DNA of 64,000 nucleotides, taken from Citrobacter europaeus (GTDB lineage: Bacteria; Pseudomonadota; Gammaproteobacteria; Enterobacterales; Enterobacteriaceae). The position numbers and the translations under genes were made by a program. This document shows positions 44,525 through 53,076 of the stretch, piece after piece. How positions within the stretch are numbered: position 1 is the stretch's first letter; the number at the start of each line of letters is the position of its first letter. The notes under the pieces were generated by a model. That model was not told the DNA's origin. It ran no database searches and saw nothing but the letters and a program-made list of their open reading frames with translations. The stretch covers positions 3,534,001 to 3,598,000 of the forward strand of contig CP083650.1 in the NCBI GenBank assembly GCA_020099315.1. Reading direction: 5' to 3'.

Positions 44525-44725
44525 TTATTCGGCTTCGTCCAGCCAGACCAGCAAAATGGCCTCAAGGATTTTTTCGTTCGATGCCTGCGGATCATCATCG
44601 AACTCTTCCAGGTCACAGATCCATTGATGCAGATCGGTGAAACGAACGGTCTTGGGATCGAGGTCGGGGAACGCGTCATACAGCGCCTCGCCGATCTCGC
44701 GGCTATCGGTCCACTTCAGTCCCAT
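44525..44725 (-). CDS. iscX: IscX, iron-sulfur cluster assembly regulator
   Basis: A 66-residue acidic protein that binds IscS and modulates cluster assembly, possibly as an iron donor or brake. The length and sequence (MGLKWTDSREIGEALYDAFP...LLVWLDEAE) match E. coli IscX closely. It is the last gene of the isc operon, 11 bp after fdx. Confidence 0.98.
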   Translation of the reverse strand: MGLKWTDSREIGEALYDAFPDLDPKTVRFTDLHQWICDLEEFDDDPQASNEKILEAILLVWLDEAE

Positions 44726-44736
44726 ACTACCCTCTG

Positions 44737-45072
44737 TTAATGCTCACGCGCATGATTGATTGTGTAACGTGGGATTTCGACCACTAAATCGTCCTCGGTT
44801 ACCCGCGCCTGACAGCTTAAACGGCTCTCCGGCTCCAGTCCCCAGGCTTTATCCAGCATGTCGTCTTCTTCTTCCGTGCTTTCCGGCAAAGAATCAAAAC
44901 CTTCACGTACGATGCAGTGGCAGGTCGTGCAGGCACAGGATTTTTCACAGGCGTGTTCAATCTCGATACCGTTACGCAGGGCAACGTCAAGAATGGTTTC
45001 GCCGGTCTCAGCTTCCAGAACTGCGCCATCGGGACAGAGATCCTGATGAGGCAAAATAACAATCTTTGGCAT
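44737..45072 (-). CDS. fdx: Isc-type [2Fe-2S] ferredoxin
   Basis: Electron donor for cluster assembly, 111 residues. The vertebrate-type ferredoxin ligands are Cys42, Cys48, Cys51 and Cys87, in CEKSCACTTCHC and RLSCQARV. The stop is 11 bp from iscX and the start lies one base from the hscA stop, so translation is tightly coupled. Confidence 0.99.
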   Translation of the reverse strand: MPKIVILPHQDLCPDGAVLEAETGETILDVALRNGIEIEHACEKSCACTTCHCIVREGFDSLPESTEEEDDMLDKAWGLEPESRLSCQARVTEDDLVVEIPRYTINHAREH

Positions 45073-45073
45073 A

Positions 45074-46924
45074 TTAAACCTCGTCCACGGAATGGCCTTT
45101 CAGCGCGCTACGGACAGATTTGTCCATGCGGCGAGCGGCGAATTCCTGGGTTTGTTTGTCTACGTTTTTAATGGCTTGTTCTATCGCGTCAACATCGTCA
45201 CCCTGTGCAACCTCGCTCAAGTGCGCGGCGGCGGTGTCGATAGCCTGACGTTCTGCGGCGCTTAACAGCGCGGCATCAGCGTTCAGCGCACCGGATAAAC
45301 TTTCCAGTACGCGTGCCGCTTCGACTTTCTGTTCTGCCAGCATACGGGCTTTAACGTCCTGCTCGGCAAAACTCATCGAATCCTGAATCATGGAGGCGAT
45401 TTCACTGTCGGTCAGACCGTAGGACGGTTTAACCTGGATTGAGGACTCAACGCCGGTGGATTTCTCCATAGCGGTGACGCTCAGCAGCCCATCAGCATCT
45501 ACCTGGAAGGTCACGCGGATATGCGCGCCGCCTGCCGGCAATGCCGGGATGCCGCGCAGCGCAAAACGCGCCAGTGAACGGCAGTCCTGCACCAGCTCAC
45601 GTTCGCCCTGCATCACGTGAATGGACATCGCGGTTTGACCATCTTTAAAGGTGGTAAAGTCCTGCGCGCGCGCCACCGGGATAGTGGTGTTACGCGGGAT
45701 CACTTTCTCCACCAGTCCGCCCATGGTTTCCAGCCCCAGGGACAGCGGGATAACGTCCAGCAGCAGCATTTCGCTGTCCGGTTTATTTCCGACCAGAATA
45801 TCGGCCTGGATCGCCGCACCGATAGCGACCACTTTGTCCGGGTCGATAGAGGTCAGCGGCGTACGGCCAAAAAACTCACCGACGCGTTCACGTACCAATG
45901 GCACGCGCGTTGAACCACCGACCATCACCACTTCCAGCACATCCTGCGGCTCTACGCCCGCATCTTTCAGCGCGCGACGGCAGGCCAGCAGCGTACGCTT
46001 GACCAGTGCGGAAATGAGTTCATTAAAGGTTTCACGGGTGATTTCACCCTGCCATCCCGCCACGTTAACCGTTACAGAATCAGCGTCGCTAAGCGCGATT
46101 TTCGCTGCAATCGCGGCATCCAGCAGTTCGCGCTGTACGCGGTTATCGCTACGATCGGCCACGCCCGCCTGCTCGCGAATGTAATCGGCCAGCAGATGGT
46201 CAAAATCGTCGCCGCCCAGCGCGGAATCACCGCCGGTCGCCAGCACTTCGAACACGCCGCGACTCAGGCGCAGAATGGAAATGTCAAACGTACCGCCGCC
46301 AAGGTCATAGACCGCGATCACGCCTTCCTGACCGGAGTCGAGGCCATACGCGATCGCCGCAGCGGTCGGTTCGTTCAACAAACGCAATACGTGCAGGCCC
46401 GCCAGACGCGCGGCGTCTTTGGTCCCCTGACGCTGCGCATCGTCAAAGTAAGCCGGAACGGTGATTACCACGCCGTCCAGCTCGCCAGACAGCGCTTCGG
46501 TTGCCCGTGCGGCCAATGCTTTCAGAATATCAGCGGAGACACGCACCGGGTTAAGCAAACCGGCTGCGGTTTCAATCATTGGCAGGCCGTTTTCGCTCGC
46601 GTGGAACGTATAAGGCAGATGCGGGTAACGCGCCTGAATATCCGCCAGAGAGCGGCCCATCATACGTTTTACCGAGCTGACGGTGTTGGCCGTATCCAGC
46701 GCGGCATTGGCGCGGGCATCATAACCGACAGAGTAGCCCTGCTGCTGATAGTGAACCACTGACGGCAACAGGTGGCGACCTTGATGGTCTGCCAGCGTTT
46801 CGGCCTGGCCGCTGCGTACGGTCGCAACCAGGGAGTTGGTGGTGCCTAAATCGATACCTACCGCCAGACGACGCTGGTGCGGCGCGGCGCTCAGACCAGG
46901 CTCACTAATTTGTAATAAGGCCAT
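45074..46924 (-). CDS. hscA: HscA, Hsp70 chaperone for IscU
   Basis: ATP-dependent Hsp70 of 616 residues that helps release clusters from IscU. Nucleotide-binding signatures are GIDLGTTNSLVA and VYDLGGGTFDISIL, and the substrate-binding beta domain and helical lid fill the C-terminal third. It binds the LPPVK peptide of IscU, which is present here. It is preceded by hscB (15 bp gap) and followed by fdx. Confidence 0.99.
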   Translation of the reverse strand: MALLQISEPGLSAAPHQRRLAVGIDLGTTNSLVATVRSGQAETLADHQGRHLLPSVVHYQQQGYSVGYDARANAALDTANTVSSVKRMMGRSLADIQARYPHLPYTFHASENGLPMIETAAGLLNPVRVSADILKALAARATEALSGELDGVVITVPAYFDDAQRQGTKDAARLAGLHVLRLLNEPTAAAIAYGLDSGQEGVIAVYDLGGGTFDISILRLSRGVFEVLATGGDSALGGDDFDHLLADYIREQAGVADRSDNRVQRELLDAAIAAKIALSDADSVTVNVAGWQGEITRETFNELISALVKRTLLACRRALKDAGVEPQDVLEVVMVGGSTRVPLVRERVGEFFGRTPLTSIDPDKVVAIGAAIQADILVGNKPDSEMLLLDVIPLSLGLETMGGLVEKVIPRNTTIPVARAQDFTTFKDGQTAMSIHVMQGERELVQDCRSLARFALRGIPALPAGGAHIRVTFQVDADGLLSVTAMEKSTGVESSIQVKPSYGLTDSEIASMIQDSMSFAEQDVKARMLAEQKVEAARVLESLSGALNADAALLSAAERQAIDTAAAHLSEVAQGDDVDAIEQAIKNVDKQTQEFAARRMDKSVRSALKGHSVDEV

Positions 46925-46939
46925 TTTCGCTTCCGGAAA

Positions 46940-47455
46940 TTAAAAATCGAGCAGTTTTTCTTCGAGTTGTTCTGCACTGCTTCGCAGTTTATCGAGAAAA
47001 CGCAGCTTACGCACGGTATCTGCCGCGACGTCCCACGTCTCGCTATCCAGCTGTTCCACCATCAGTTGATGGCGAACGTTATACATTTCACTGACGCGTT
47101 GCATAAACGCATCTAAACGTTGACTGTCTTTTGCCTGTTCAATCTCGTCCAGCTCTTCACGCAGCTCAAGTTGCTCCATCAGGAACGCGGTATCGCGCAC
47201 CGTGTGCTGCTCGTTGCGGATATCAAAGCCGTGTAAAGACAATAAGTATTCGGCGCGCATCAAAGGATGACGCAGCGTTTGCCATGCCTGGTTGATAGTG
47301 GCGGACTGCGAAACCGCAGCAAGTTGTTCCGCCTGGGAACCGCTGGCGAATTTATCAGGATGATACTGACGTTGTAGATCCTGAAAACGTAGGCTCAGCG
47401 CCTGAGTATCGAGCTGATAACGGGCCGGTAAGCCAAAGAGGGTGAAGTAGTCCAT
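46940..47455 (-). CDS. hscB: HscB, J-domain co-chaperone
   Basis: Delivers IscU to HscA and stimulates its ATPase. It is 171 residues from the ATG at 47455 (MDYFTLFGLPARYQLD), the E. coli length. The J domain contains the HPD motif in YHPDKFASG, and a C-terminal three-helix bundle binds IscU. The start is at the family position; an upstream open extension is not conserved. Confidence 0.98.
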   Translation of the reverse strand: MDYFTLFGLPARYQLDTQALSLRFQDLQRQYHPDKFASGSQAEQLAAVSQSATINQAWQTLRHPLMRAEYLLSLHGFDIRNEQHTVRDTAFLMEQLELREELDEIEQAKDSQRLDAFMQRVSEMYNVRHQLMVEQLDSETWDVAADTVRKLRFLDKLRSSAEQLEEKLLDF

Positions 47456-47519
47456 AACATTCTCAGGGCATCGATTCTCTGTTGTTCGATGAGGCAAAAC
47501 CAGAGAGTCAGGTAAAACA

Positions 47520-47550
47520 AACCCCACGCGCAGGCGACCACGGTGGGGTT
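47520..47550 (-). terminator. Stem-loop between iscA and hscB
   Basis: AACCCCAC (47520-47527) pairs with GTGGGGTT (47543-47550). On the minus strand TGTTTTACC follows. It could partially terminate transcription or stabilise iscRSUA mRNA, separating its level from that of hscBA-fdx-iscX. Confidence 0.55.
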
Positions 47551-47563
47551 ATCAGTAAGCGCG

Positions 47564-47887
47564 TTACACGTGGAAGCTTTCGCCGCATCCACATTCGTCT
47601 TTCACGTTCGGGTTAGTGAACTTAAACCCTTCGTTCAGACCTTCTTTGACGAAGTCTAACTGCGTACCGTCGAGGAATTGCAGGCTCTTACCGTCGATCA
47701 CGACTTTTACGCCTTTGTCTTCAAACACGGTATCTTCAGCCGCCGGCTCGTCAACAAATTCCAGTACATAAGCCATACCTGAGCAGCCGGAGGTTCTCAC
47801 GCCCAGACGCAGACCAAACCCTTTACCGCGGTTTGCCAGGAAGGTATTTACACGCGCTGCTGCACTGTCGCTTAAGGTAATCGACAT
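47564..47887 (-). CDS. iscA: A-type iron-sulfur carrier IscA
   Basis: A 107-residue A-type carrier that passes clusters to target enzymes. The three conserved cysteines are in TSGCSGMAYV (Cys35) and DECGCGESFHV (Cys99, Cys101). It lies 20 bp after iscU. Confidence 0.99.
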   Translation of the reverse strand: MSITLSDSAAARVNTFLANRGKGFGLRLGVRTSGCSGMAYVLEFVDEPAAEDTVFEDKGVKVVIDGKSLQFLDGTQLDFVKEGLNEGFKFTNPNVKDECGCGESFHV

Positions 47888-47907
47888 AATAAAACCTCAA
47901 CTCTTAA

Positions 47908-48294
47908 TTATTTTGCTTCACGTTTGCTTTTGTAATCCGCAATCGCGGCTTTAATCGCGTCTTCAGCCAGAATAGAGCAGTGAATTTTCACCGGTGGCAG
48001 TTCAAGTTCGTCGGCAATATCGGTGTTTTTAATCGCCTGTGCTTCATCCAGAGATTTCCCTTTTACCCATTCGGTAACCAGAGAGCTGGAGGCAATAGCG
48101 GAACCGCAGCCGTAAGTCTTGAAACGCGCGTCTTCAATGATACCCTCATTGTTGACTTTGATCTGCAACTTCATCACGTCGCCACAGGCCGGTGCACCCA
48201 CCATGCCGCTGCCCACGTTCTCGTCGCTGTTGTCAAAAGAACCCACGTTACGTGGATTCTCGTAATGATCGATTACTTTTTCGCTGTAAGCCAT
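47908..48294 (-). CDS. iscU: Iron-sulfur scaffold protein IscU
   Basis: A 128-residue scaffold on which clusters are built from IscS-derived sulfur. Ligand cysteines are in GAPACGDV (Cys37), TYGCGSA (Cys63) and KIHCSILAEDAI (Cys106). The LPPVK motif for HscA is intact. It lies 25 bp after iscS. Confidence 0.99.
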   Translation of the reverse strand: MAYSEKVIDHYENPRNVGSFDNSDENVGSGMVGAPACGDVMKLQIKVNNEGIIEDARFKTYGCGSAIASSSLVTEWVKGKSLDEAQAIKNTDIADELELPPVKIHCSILAEDAIKAAIADYKSKREAK

Positions 48295-48319
48295 GATGAA
48301 TTCTCCTTATCGGTACCGA

Positions 48320-49534
48320 TTAGTGATGTGACCATTCAATGCTGTTCAGATCCACGCCCTGTTTGAACATTTCCCACAGCGGAGAAAGGTCGCGCAGGCG
48401 GCCGATGGAGTTGCGAACCAGATTGATGGCGTAGTCAATCTCTTCTTCGGTAGTGAAACGACCTAAAGAGAAACGAATTGAGCTGTGTGCCAGCTCGTCG
48501 GTCATCCCCAGCGCGCGCAGCACGTAGGATGGCTCCAGGCTTGCAGAAGTACATGCAGAACCGGAGGATACAGCCAGGTCTTTCAGCGCCATAATCAGCG
48601 ACTCGCCTTCAACAAAGTTGAAGCTGACGTTGAGAATGTTCGGTGCGCCCTGCTCGAGGTCACCATTGAGGTACACCTCTTCCATATCTTTCACGCCGTT
48701 CCACAGACGGTTACGCAGACTGCGCAGGCGCGCCATCTCGGTTTCCATCTCTTCTTTAGCGATACGGTAAGCTTCACCCATACCGACGATCTGGTGCACA
48801 GGCAGCGTACCGGAACGCATGCCGCGCTCGTGACCGCCGCCGTGCATCTGCGCTTCAATACGAATACGCGGTTTACGACGAACGTACAGCGCACCGATAC
48901 CTTTCGGACCATAGATTTTGTGGCCGGAGAAAGACATCAGGTCAACTTTCAGTTGGCTCAGATCGATAGGCAGTTTGCCCACGCTCTGGGTTGCATCAAC
49001 GTGATAGATAATGCCGCGCGCACGGCACATTTCGCCGATAGTCGCGATATCCTGCACCACGCCGATTTCGTTGTTCACGTGCATGATGGACACGAGGATA
49101 GTGTCGTCACGCATTGCCGCTTCAAGTTCTTTCAGGTCAATAATGCCGTTACGCTGCGGGGCGAGGTAGGTGACTTCGAACCCTTCGCGCTCCAGCTGAC
49201 GACAGGTATCCAGCACGGCTTTGTGTTCGGTTTTGCTGGTGATGATGTGCTTGCCTTTTTTCTGATAAAAGTTGGCTGCACCTTTAATCGCCAGGTTATC
49301 GGATTCAGTCGCACCGGAAGTAAAGACGATTTCACGCGGGTCAGCGCCCACGAGGTCGGCAATCTGGTTACGGGCGATATCTACCGCCTCTTCAGCCTGC
49401 CAGCCGAAACGGTGTGAACGAGACGCTGGGTTACCAAAGTTTCCGTCCAGGGTCAGACACTGCATCATTTTCTCGGCAACACGCGGGTCCACCGGCGTGG
49501 TTGCGGAGTAGTCGAGATAGATCGGTAATTTCAT
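48320..49534 (-). CDS. iscS: Cysteine desulfurase IscS
   Basis: PLP enzyme that supplies sulfur for iron-sulfur clusters, thiamine and tRNA thiolation. It is 404 residues from the ATG at 49534 (MKLPIYLDYSATTPVDP). The PLP lysine is in SFSGHKIYGPKG, and the persulfide cysteine (about 328) is in SSGSACTSASLEPSY. It is the second gene of the operon, separated from iscR by 184 bp that fold into a two-tier hairpin. Confidence 0.99.
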   Translation of the reverse strand: MKLPIYLDYSATTPVDPRVAEKMMQCLTLDGNFGNPASRSHRFGWQAEEAVDIARNQIADLVGADPREIVFTSGATESDNLAIKGAANFYQKKGKHIITSKTEHKAVLDTCRQLEREGFEVTYLAPQRNGIIDLKELEAAMRDDTILVSIMHVNNEIGVVQDIATIGEMCRARGIIYHVDATQSVGKLPIDLSQLKVDLMSFSGHKIYGPKGIGALYVRRKPRIRIEAQMHGGGHERGMRSGTLPVHQIVGMGEAYRIAKEEMETEMARLRSLRNRLWNGVKDMEEVYLNGDLEQGAPNILNVSFNFVEGESLIMALKDLAVSSGSACTSASLEPSYVLRALGMTDELAHSSIRFSLGRFTTEEEIDYAINLVRNSIGRLRDLSPLWEMFKQGVDLNSIEWSHH

Positions 49535-49569
49535 TGCTCTATAAACTCCGTACATCGCTTCAATGCAAG

Positions 49570-49633
49570 GAATCAGGCAACCGGCTGGATGTACGACCGA
49601 GTTAACGGGGCGTCGAACGCCCCGGCCTGATTC
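49570..49633 (-). promoter_or_regulatory. Two-tier hairpin in the iscR-iscS intergenic region
   Basis: The outer stem is GAATCAGGC (49570-49578) with GCCTGATTC (49625-49633); the inner stem is GGGGCG/CGCCCC (49607-49612 and 49618-49623) with a 5-nt loop. In E. coli a structure after iscR keeps the iscR part of the mRNA stable when RyhB triggers decay of iscSUA. The role here is inferred from position. Confidence 0.6.
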
Positions 49634-49718
49634 TAATATCTTATTATCTTTGCCCTAAATAGTTCGTGTTGCAGCAAGTGCGGCCAACGCAGTTGCGGCA
49701 CGAAATATAACGGGCAAA

Positions 49719-50210
49719 TTATGCGCGTAACTTAACGTCGATCGCGTCTTGAGCACGATTAGTGCGTGGAGCGTCATGCGTGTGCTGGCGACCAGACACA
49801 TCCAGGACTTCCTGATTATTAACCAGCTCGCCCAACGTAATGTTGTTGAGGAAGCCGGTCAGACGATCGCTCAGATCGCGCCACAGCGCGTGGGTCAGGC
49901 ACTTATCGCCGCCCTGACAACCGCCTTTGCCCTGGCAACGGGTCGCATCTACAGACTCGTCAACAGCGCTAATCACTTCACCTACTGCGATGCTGCCGGC
50001 ATCTTTACCCAGCAAGTACCCGCCGCCTGGTCCACGTACGCTTGAAACCAGACCGTTTTTACGCAAACGGGAAAACAGCTGCTCCAGATATGACAGGGAA
50101 ATTCCCTGACGTTCAGAAATATCAGCCAACGGTACCGGGCCCGTTTCGGAGTTGAGCGCAACGTCCAACATTGCGGTCACGGCATAACGCCCTTTTGATG
50201 TCAGTCTCAT
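49719..50210 (-). CDS. iscR: IscR, [2Fe-2S]-sensing Rrf2 regulator
   Basis: Represses the isc operon when it carries a cluster and, in apo form, activates suf and other genes. It is 163 residues (E. coli 162). An N-terminal winged helix (MRLTSKGRYAVTAMLDVAL) binds DNA. Cluster ligands are Cys92, Cys98, Cys104 and His107 in CQGKGGCQGGDKCLTHALW. It is first gene of the operon, and two IscR-type sites lie 84-132 bp upstream of its start. Confidence 0.99.
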   Translation of the reverse strand: MRLTSKGRYAVTAMLDVALNSETGPVPLADISERQGISLSYLEQLFSRLRKNGLVSSVRGPGGGYLLGKDAGSIAVGEVISAVDESVDATRCQGKGGCQGGDKCLTHALWRDLSDRLTGFLNNITLGELVNNQEVLDVSGRQHTHDAPRTNRAQDAIDVKLRA

Positions 50211-50293
50211 GTCTTACTTAGCCTCAAACTCGCCCCTGCCCGGGGTTTTTTATTGTAAAATGGGGGTATTGCATAGCAGGGGCAAGTCTGACA

Positions 50294-50317
50294 TTCCCGA
50301 CTAAATCAGTCAACTAT
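50294..50317 (-). promoter_or_regulatory. IscR binding site, promoter-proximal
   Basis: On the minus strand ATAGTTGACTGATTTAGTCG and the following GGAA fit the type 1 IscR pattern, with inverted GACT/AGTC half-sites around a WWW centre. Position and repetition with the neighbouring site match the E. coli iscR promoter. Confidence 0.75.
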
Positions 50318-50318
50318 T

Positions 50319-50342
50319 TACTTGACTAATTTAGTCAGGTAT
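50319..50342 (-). promoter_or_regulatory. IscR binding site, distal
   Basis: On the minus strand ATACCTGACTAAATTAGTCA with AGTA following is an almost perfect type 1 IscR motif, 25 bp from the first site, so both lie on the same DNA face region. Confidence 0.75.
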
Positions 50343-50369
50343 TTGACGTTCCGTGCGGCATTAGTACAG

Positions 50370-51101
50370 TTACTTGCTTTTATTCTGCTGCTCGATTGAA
50401 GCTAAAATCCCACGCAGGATGTTCAGCTCCTGGCTCTCAGGTCGCGCGCGCGTGAACAGACGACGCAGTTTGTTCATCACCTGCCCCGGGTGCCCTTCGC
50501 GGATAAACCCGGTCGACAACAGCGTTTGTTCCAGATGACCGTAAAAACGCTCTAAATCATCAACCAGCGGATACTCTGCTTCTTCGTAATCTGCGGTCTT
50601 GTCGCTTTCCTGCGTTGCCAGCCAGGCCATGCGCACTTCATAAGAGATGACCTGCACCGCCATCGCCAGGTTGAGCGAACTGTATTCCGGGTTCGCGGCA
50701 ATGGCGACATGATAATGGCACTTCTGCAGCTCTTCGTTGGTCAGGCCAACGCGTTCACGGCCAAACACCAGCGCCACCGGCGAATTCGTTGCTTCAGAGA
50801 CGCTTTTTAAACCGCATTCACGCGGATCCAGCATCGGCCACGGCAACGTACGGGAACGCGCACTGGTGCCTACCACCAGACTGCAACCCGCCAGCGCTTC
50901 ATCGAGAGTATCGACGATCTGCGCGCTGCCGATCACATCACTGGCGCCTGCCGCCAGGGCGATGGCCTGGGAGTCCGGTTTAACCAGTGGATTTACCAGC
51001 CATAGATTGGTTAAACCCATGGTTTTCATTGCGCGGGCCACAGAGCCCATGTTGCCAGTGTGAGAGGTTTCCACCAGCACGATTCGAATATTTTGCAGCA
51101 T
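50370..51101 (-). CDS. trmJ: tRNA (cytidine/uridine-2'-O-)-methyltransferase TrmJ
   Basis: SPOUT-class enzyme that 2'-O-methylates position 32 of several tRNAs. It is 243 residues (E. coli 246). The N-terminal LVETSHTGNMGSVARAMKT and the trefoil-knot segments ALVFGRERVGLTNEELQ and SLNLAMAVQVISYE are characteristic. A small variable helical tail follows. It is upstream of iscR with the isc promoter between them, and divergent from suhB. Confidence 0.97.
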   Translation of the reverse strand: MLQNIRIVLVETSHTGNMGSVARAMKTMGLTNLWLVNPLVKPDSQAIALAAGASDVIGSAQIVDTLDEALAGCSLVVGTSARSRTLPWPMLDPRECGLKSVSEATNSPVALVFGRERVGLTNEELQKCHYHVAIAANPEYSSLNLAMAVQVISYEVRMAWLATQESDKTADYEEAEYPLVDDLERFYGHLEQTLLSTGFIREGHPGQVMNKLRRLFTRARPESQELNILRGILASIEQQNKSK

Positions 51102-51219
51102 TGTATTTCTTCGGCTAAAGATTATTCGGGCATATTATCATAAAACGAAGACATATTCCGAACTCGCTGCTATACTCTGCGCCGTTTTCCCGTTCTTTAA
51201 CATCCAGTGAGAGAGACCG

Positions 51220-52023
51220 ATGCATCCGATGCTGACCATCGCCGTGCGCGCAGCGCGCAAGGCGGGTAATGTAATTGCCAAACACTACGAAACACCAGAC
51301 TCAGTAGAAACCAGCCAGAAAGGCAGCAATGATTTCGTGACTAACGTCGATAAAGCCGCTGAAGCGATTATTATCGAAACTATTCGCAAATCTTACCCTC
51401 AGCACACCATCATCACCGAAGAAAGCGGTGAGCACGCTGGTGAAGATCAGGATGTTCAATGGGTTATCGATCCACTGGATGGCACCACCAACTTCGTAAA
51501 ACGTCTGCCGCACTTCGCGGTTTCCATCGCAGTACGCATTAAAGGCCGTACTGAAGTCGCCGTTGTTTACGATCCAATGCGTAACGAACTGTTCACCGCA
51601 ACTCGCGGCCAGGGCGCACAGCTAAACGGCTACCGTCTGCGTGGCAGCACCGCCCGCGATCTGGACGGCACCATCATCGCTACCGGTTTCCCGTTCAAAG
51701 CGAAACAGCACGCCGCTTCTTACATGAAAATTCTTGGCAAGATGTTCACCGAGTGCGCTGACTTCCGCCGCACGGGTTCTGCTGCGCTGGATCTGGCTTA
51801 CGTTGCCGCTGCGCGCGTTGACGGTTACTTCGAAATCGGCCTGAAACCATGGGATTTCGCCGCAGGCGAGCTGATTGCTCGTGAAGCTGGCGCACTGGTT
51901 TGCGACTTCACCGGCGGTCATAACTACCTGGCGACCGGTAACATCGTTGCAGGCAACCCGCGCGTAGTGAAAGCCATGCTGGCGAACATGCGTGACGAAC
52001 TGAGCGACGCGCTGAAGCGTTAA
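51220..52023 (+). CDS. suhB: Inositol-1-monophosphatase SuhB
   Basis: Mg-dependent inositol monophosphatase of 267 residues that also acts with Nus factors in rRNA antitermination. The metal and catalytic signature WVIDPLDGTTNFVKRLPHF and the C-terminal motif GLKPWDFAAGELIAREAGA are intact. It is divergent from trmJ and followed by a REP element. In E. coli yfhR and csiE follow; here an accessory block intervenes. Confidence 0.98.
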   Translation: MHPMLTIAVRAARKAGNVIAKHYETPDSVETSQKGSNDFVTNVDKAAEAIIIETIRKSYPQHTIITEESGEHAGEDQDVQWVIDPLDGTTNFVKRLPHFAVSIAVRIKGRTEVAVVYDPMRNELFTATRGQGAQLNGYRLRGSTARDLDGTIIATGFPFKAKQHAASYMKILGKMFTECADFRRTGSAALDLAYVAAARVDGYFEIGLKPWDFAAGELIAREAGALVCDFTGGHNYLATGNIVAGNPRVVKAMLANMRDELSDALKR

Positions 52024-52034
52024 TCTGCTGTGGT

Positions 52035-52067
52035 GCCGGATACGACGCTCTCGCGTCTTATCCGGCC
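52035..52067. repeat. REP element after suhB
   Basis: GCCGGATACGACGC...GCGTCTTATCCGGCC palindrome between the convergent ends of suhB and the NicO transporter gene. Confidence 0.85.
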
Positions 52068-52095
52068 AATAATTCATACCATACCGCTCTGTAAC

Positions 52096-53076
52096 CTAAA
52101 ACGGTCTTATCCCCCGCCCCACCGGCACCGCGCTCATCCACATCACTACCGCAGCAGCAATCAGCACCGCACCACCGGCTAACGCCAGTGTCGTCCAGCC
52201 AATCTGTCGCCATAGCACAGGCGCTTTATGCCCGCTAAGTCTTACCGCCAGCGAGCGGAAACTGTGCACCAGCAGAGCCAGTGACGTAATCGTCAAAGAG
52301 GTTCCTGCCGCCATCGCCAGCGCCGACGCCATGCCCCAGCTAAAAACGCCAACCACTTTACTAAACAGTAAGACCATGATTGCCCCCGAGCACGGACGCA
52401 TTCCCATTGATAAAACGATCATCAGCCGGGCGCGCCAGTCATCACCGCTTTGCAGCTGTTCAGGATCGGGCAAATGCTGATGTCCACAGCCGCAACCTTC
52501 GTGATGCACATGATGCGGCGTGAAGGCGGTGAATTTCGGGCGACGCAGCAGCTGGCGCAATTTCTTCAGCGCACGGACGCACAATAAAACGCCCAACACG
52601 CCAACCAGCGCATAACTCCCTTTCTCCAGCCAGAAACTACTCATATGTAACTGTCGCGCAGGCAACTGCAAGACGGTGAGCACGATAACGACCAGACCAA
52701 TAGCGACCAGTCCTTGTAATAAAGACGAGGCCAGCGTCAGGCCGATACTTGATTTGAGTTTCGACGGGTGCGTCGCAAGCCAGGTGGTAATTACGACTTT
52801 TCCATGCCCCGGCCCCAGCGCATGCAGGACGCCGTAGAGAAAACTAAACAGCAGCAGCGATCCCCCAGCCTGGGCCGGCCTGGCGGCAACCGCTTTGAGC
52901 AAACCGCTCATCTGCTGATTAACGTCGCGTTGCCAGACGATACTTTGCATCATCACCTGCGGCCAGGTCTGCCATAGCCACAGCACGCCGCCTGCCGCCA
53001 GCAGTAAAAACACCGCCAGTGGCCATAGCATGAGCCAGCGACGTCTGGCTGCACGTTGTTGAGAAACTACTGACAT
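52096..53076 (-). CDS. NicO/RcnA-family nickel/cobalt transporter
   Basis: Inner-membrane metal transporter of 326 residues with about seven hydrophobic segments. It carries HALGPGHGK (HxxGPGH-type motif, about residues 86-94) and a second motif, GMRPCSGAIMVL, both typical of NicO/RcnA proteins. The cytoplasmic loop between them is rich in His and Cys (HHVHHEGCGCGHQHLPD), a likely metal-binding site. E. coli RcnA is a nickel/cobalt exporter, but NicO members paired with DUF1007 may instead import or handle another metal. The start overlaps the upstream DUF1007 gene by 10 bp, so the two are co-translated. Not present at this locus in E. coli K-12. Confidence 0.85.
   Translation of the reverse strand: MSVVSQQRAARRRWLMLWPLAVFLLLAAGGVLWLWQTWPQVMMQSIVWQRDVNQQMSGLLKAVAARPAQAGGSLLLFSFLYGVLHALGPGHGKVVITTWLATHPSKLKSSIGLTLASSLLQGLVAIGLVVIVLTVLQLPARQLHMSSFWLEKGSYALVGVLGVLLCVRALKKLRQLLRRPKFTAFTPHHVHHEGCGCGHQHLPDPEQLQSGDDWRARLMIVLSMGMRPCSGAIMVLLFSKVVGVFSWGMASALAMAAGTSLTITSLALLVHSFRSLAVRLSGHKAPVLWRQIGWTTLALAGGAVLIAAAVVMWMSAVPVGRGIRPF

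Noticed and set aside
50232..50250. CCCCTGCCCGGGG followed by TTTTTT on the plus strand, upstream of iscR
   Set aside because: It looks like an intrinsic terminator only for plus-strand transcription, where no gene is seen; on the iscR strand the T-run precedes the stem. It may be chance or end an antisense transcript, but nothing else supports that.
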